This document shows positions 63,061 through 64,000 of a stretch of DNA of 64,000 nt, piece after piece. The DNA is from Streptomyces sp. SW4. GTDB lineage: Bacteria; Actinomycetota; Actinomycetes; Streptomycetales; Streptomycetaceae. The translations under genes were made by a program, and so were the position numbers. The notes below the pieces were generated by a model. That model did no database searches. It was not told the origin of the DNA and worked only from the letters and a program-made list of their open reading frames with translations. Positions within the stretch are counted from its first letter, which is position 1. Every line of letters starts with the position of its first letter. The stretch covers positions 186,001 to 250,000 of the forward strand of contig QKWM01000001.1 of the NCBI GenBank assembly GCA_003248315.1. Direction: 5' to 3'.

Positions 63061-63932
63061 ATGAAGGTCGGGGCCGTCATCATCACCATGGGCAACCGCC
63101 CCGAGGAGCTGCGCGCCCTGATCGACTCCGTCGCCAAGCAGGACGGCGACCCGGTCGAGGTCGTCGTGGTCGGCAACGGCTCCCCGGTCCCGGACGTCCC
63201 GAGGGCGTGCGCACCGTCGAGCTGCCCGAGAACCTCGGCATCCCCGGCGGACGCAACGTCGGCATCGAGGCCTTCGGACCCGGCGGCCGGGACGTCGACG
63301 TGCTGCTGTTCCTGGACGACGACGGCCTGCTCGCCCGCACCGACACCGCCGAGCTGTGCCGCGAGGCCTTCGCCGCCGACCCGTCCCTCGGCATCATCAG
63401 CTTCCGCATCGCCGACCCGGACACCGGCGTCACCCAGCGCCGCCACGTGCCCCGGCTGCGCGCCTCGGACCCGATGCGCTCCTCGCGGGTCACCACTTTC
63501 CTGGGCGGCGCCAACGCCGTCCGCACCAAGGTCTTCGAGCAGGTCGGCGCCCTGCCCGACGAGTTCTTCTACGCCCATGAGGAGACCGACCTGGCCTGGC
63601 GCGCCCTCGACGCCGGCTGGATGATCGACTACCGGTCGGACATGGTGCTGTACCACCCGACGACGGCGCCCTCGCGGCACGCGGTGTACCACCGCATGGT
63701 CGCCCGCAACCGCGTCTGGCTCGCCCGCCGCAACCTCCCCGCCCCCCTGGTCCCGGTCTACCTCGGGGTGTGGCTGCTGCTCACCCTGGCCCGCCGCCCC
63801 TCGCGCCCGGCTCTGAAGGCCTGGTTCGGCGGCTTCCGGGAGGGCTGGAGCACCCCGTGCGGTCCCCGCCGCCCCATGAAGTGGCGTACGGTGTGGCGGC
63901 TGACCCGACTGGGCCGGCCCCCGGTGATCTGA
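63061..63932 (+). CDS. GT2-family glycosyltransferase
   Basis: GT-A glycosyltransferase of about 290 residues. VGAVIITMGNRPEELRALI starts the nucleotide-binding fold; VLLFLDDDGLL carries the DxD-type metal site and HEETDLAWRALDAGW the acceptor/catalytic region. The C-terminus has a short hydrophobic stretch (LVPVYLGVWLLLTLARR) suggesting membrane association. One base is missing near 63200. It starts 5 bp behind the CDP-alcohol gene, so it is the fifth gene of the cluster. Sugar donor unknown. Confidence 0.9.
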
Positions 63933-64000
63933 CAAGCTCGTGTCCGACCACCCCGGGGCGGCCCGTCCCGGGCGCAGGCCGGCTGCTGCCCCGCCCGCGC

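Overview
The window is high-GC actinobacterial chromosome, almost certainly Streptomyces. It carries an SsgA-family sporulation protein, a WhiB-like protein, a two-domain small laccase, GTG/TTG starts, many 4-bp ATGA/GTGA overlaps and strong purine-rich ribosome sites. From memory, the gene order resembles the right-hand part of the S. coelicolor chromosome, from the protocatechuate (pca) genes through the small laccase to ssgD and idi. No CRISPR, tRNA, rRNA, insertion sequence or phage was recognised.

Layout. 1-3.5 kb: an OafA-type acyltransferase (cut by the window edge), then an ECF sigma factor coupled to a CU044_5270-type membrane protein. 3.5-10.7 kb: the protocatechuate beta-ketoadipate operon pcaI-J-F-H-G-B-L on the minus strand and the divergent MarR repressor pcaV, with two candidate operators between them. 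10.7-15.3 kb: a DUF3048 lipoprotein, a zinc alcohol dehydrogenase, and split, divergent LigD ligase and polymerase genes (non-homologous end joining). 15.3-22.3 kb: a secreted copper/sugar redox locus (cupredoxin/DUF1080 protein, ThuA-sugar dehydrogenase, small laccase) with a LacI regulator. 22.4-30.8 kb: a WhiB-like protein, an acyl-ACP desaturase behind a 15-bp-period repeat array, DDAH, a UvrA-like ATPase, an ABC-F protein with a structured micro-ORF leader, a GPP34 protein and an SsgD-like protein. 31-41.3 kb: endonuclease V, an enoyl-reductase-like gene, YjbR, a CoA-transferase/thiolase/FadB operon facing a MerR regulator, and an amino-acid permease. 41.4-58 kb: secreted peptidases, a BCCT transporter, a D-amino-acid oxidase, Tex, a 43-residue LPFR microprotein, GlxA and DJ-1 genes, enoyl-CoA hydratase, HdeD, a regulatory ATPase, idi and a CDF metal exporter. 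58.6-63.9 kb: a tightly packed five-gene set joining two CDP-alcohol phosphotransferases, a sugar-type nucleotidyltransferase, a glycerol-1-phosphate-dehydrogenase-like protein and a GT2 glycosyltransferase. This last set is the best candidate for an undescribed pathway here.

Important caveat. About 36 of roughly 57 genes have their reading frame broken, at about 70 places in total. Each break is repaired by adding one C or G in a C/G-rich run. No break needs a base removed, and the repaired lengths are all whole codons. I treat these as base-loss errors in the sequence rather than gene decay. Broken genes are therefore annotated as full-length CDS spanning the breaks, and break positions are approximate.
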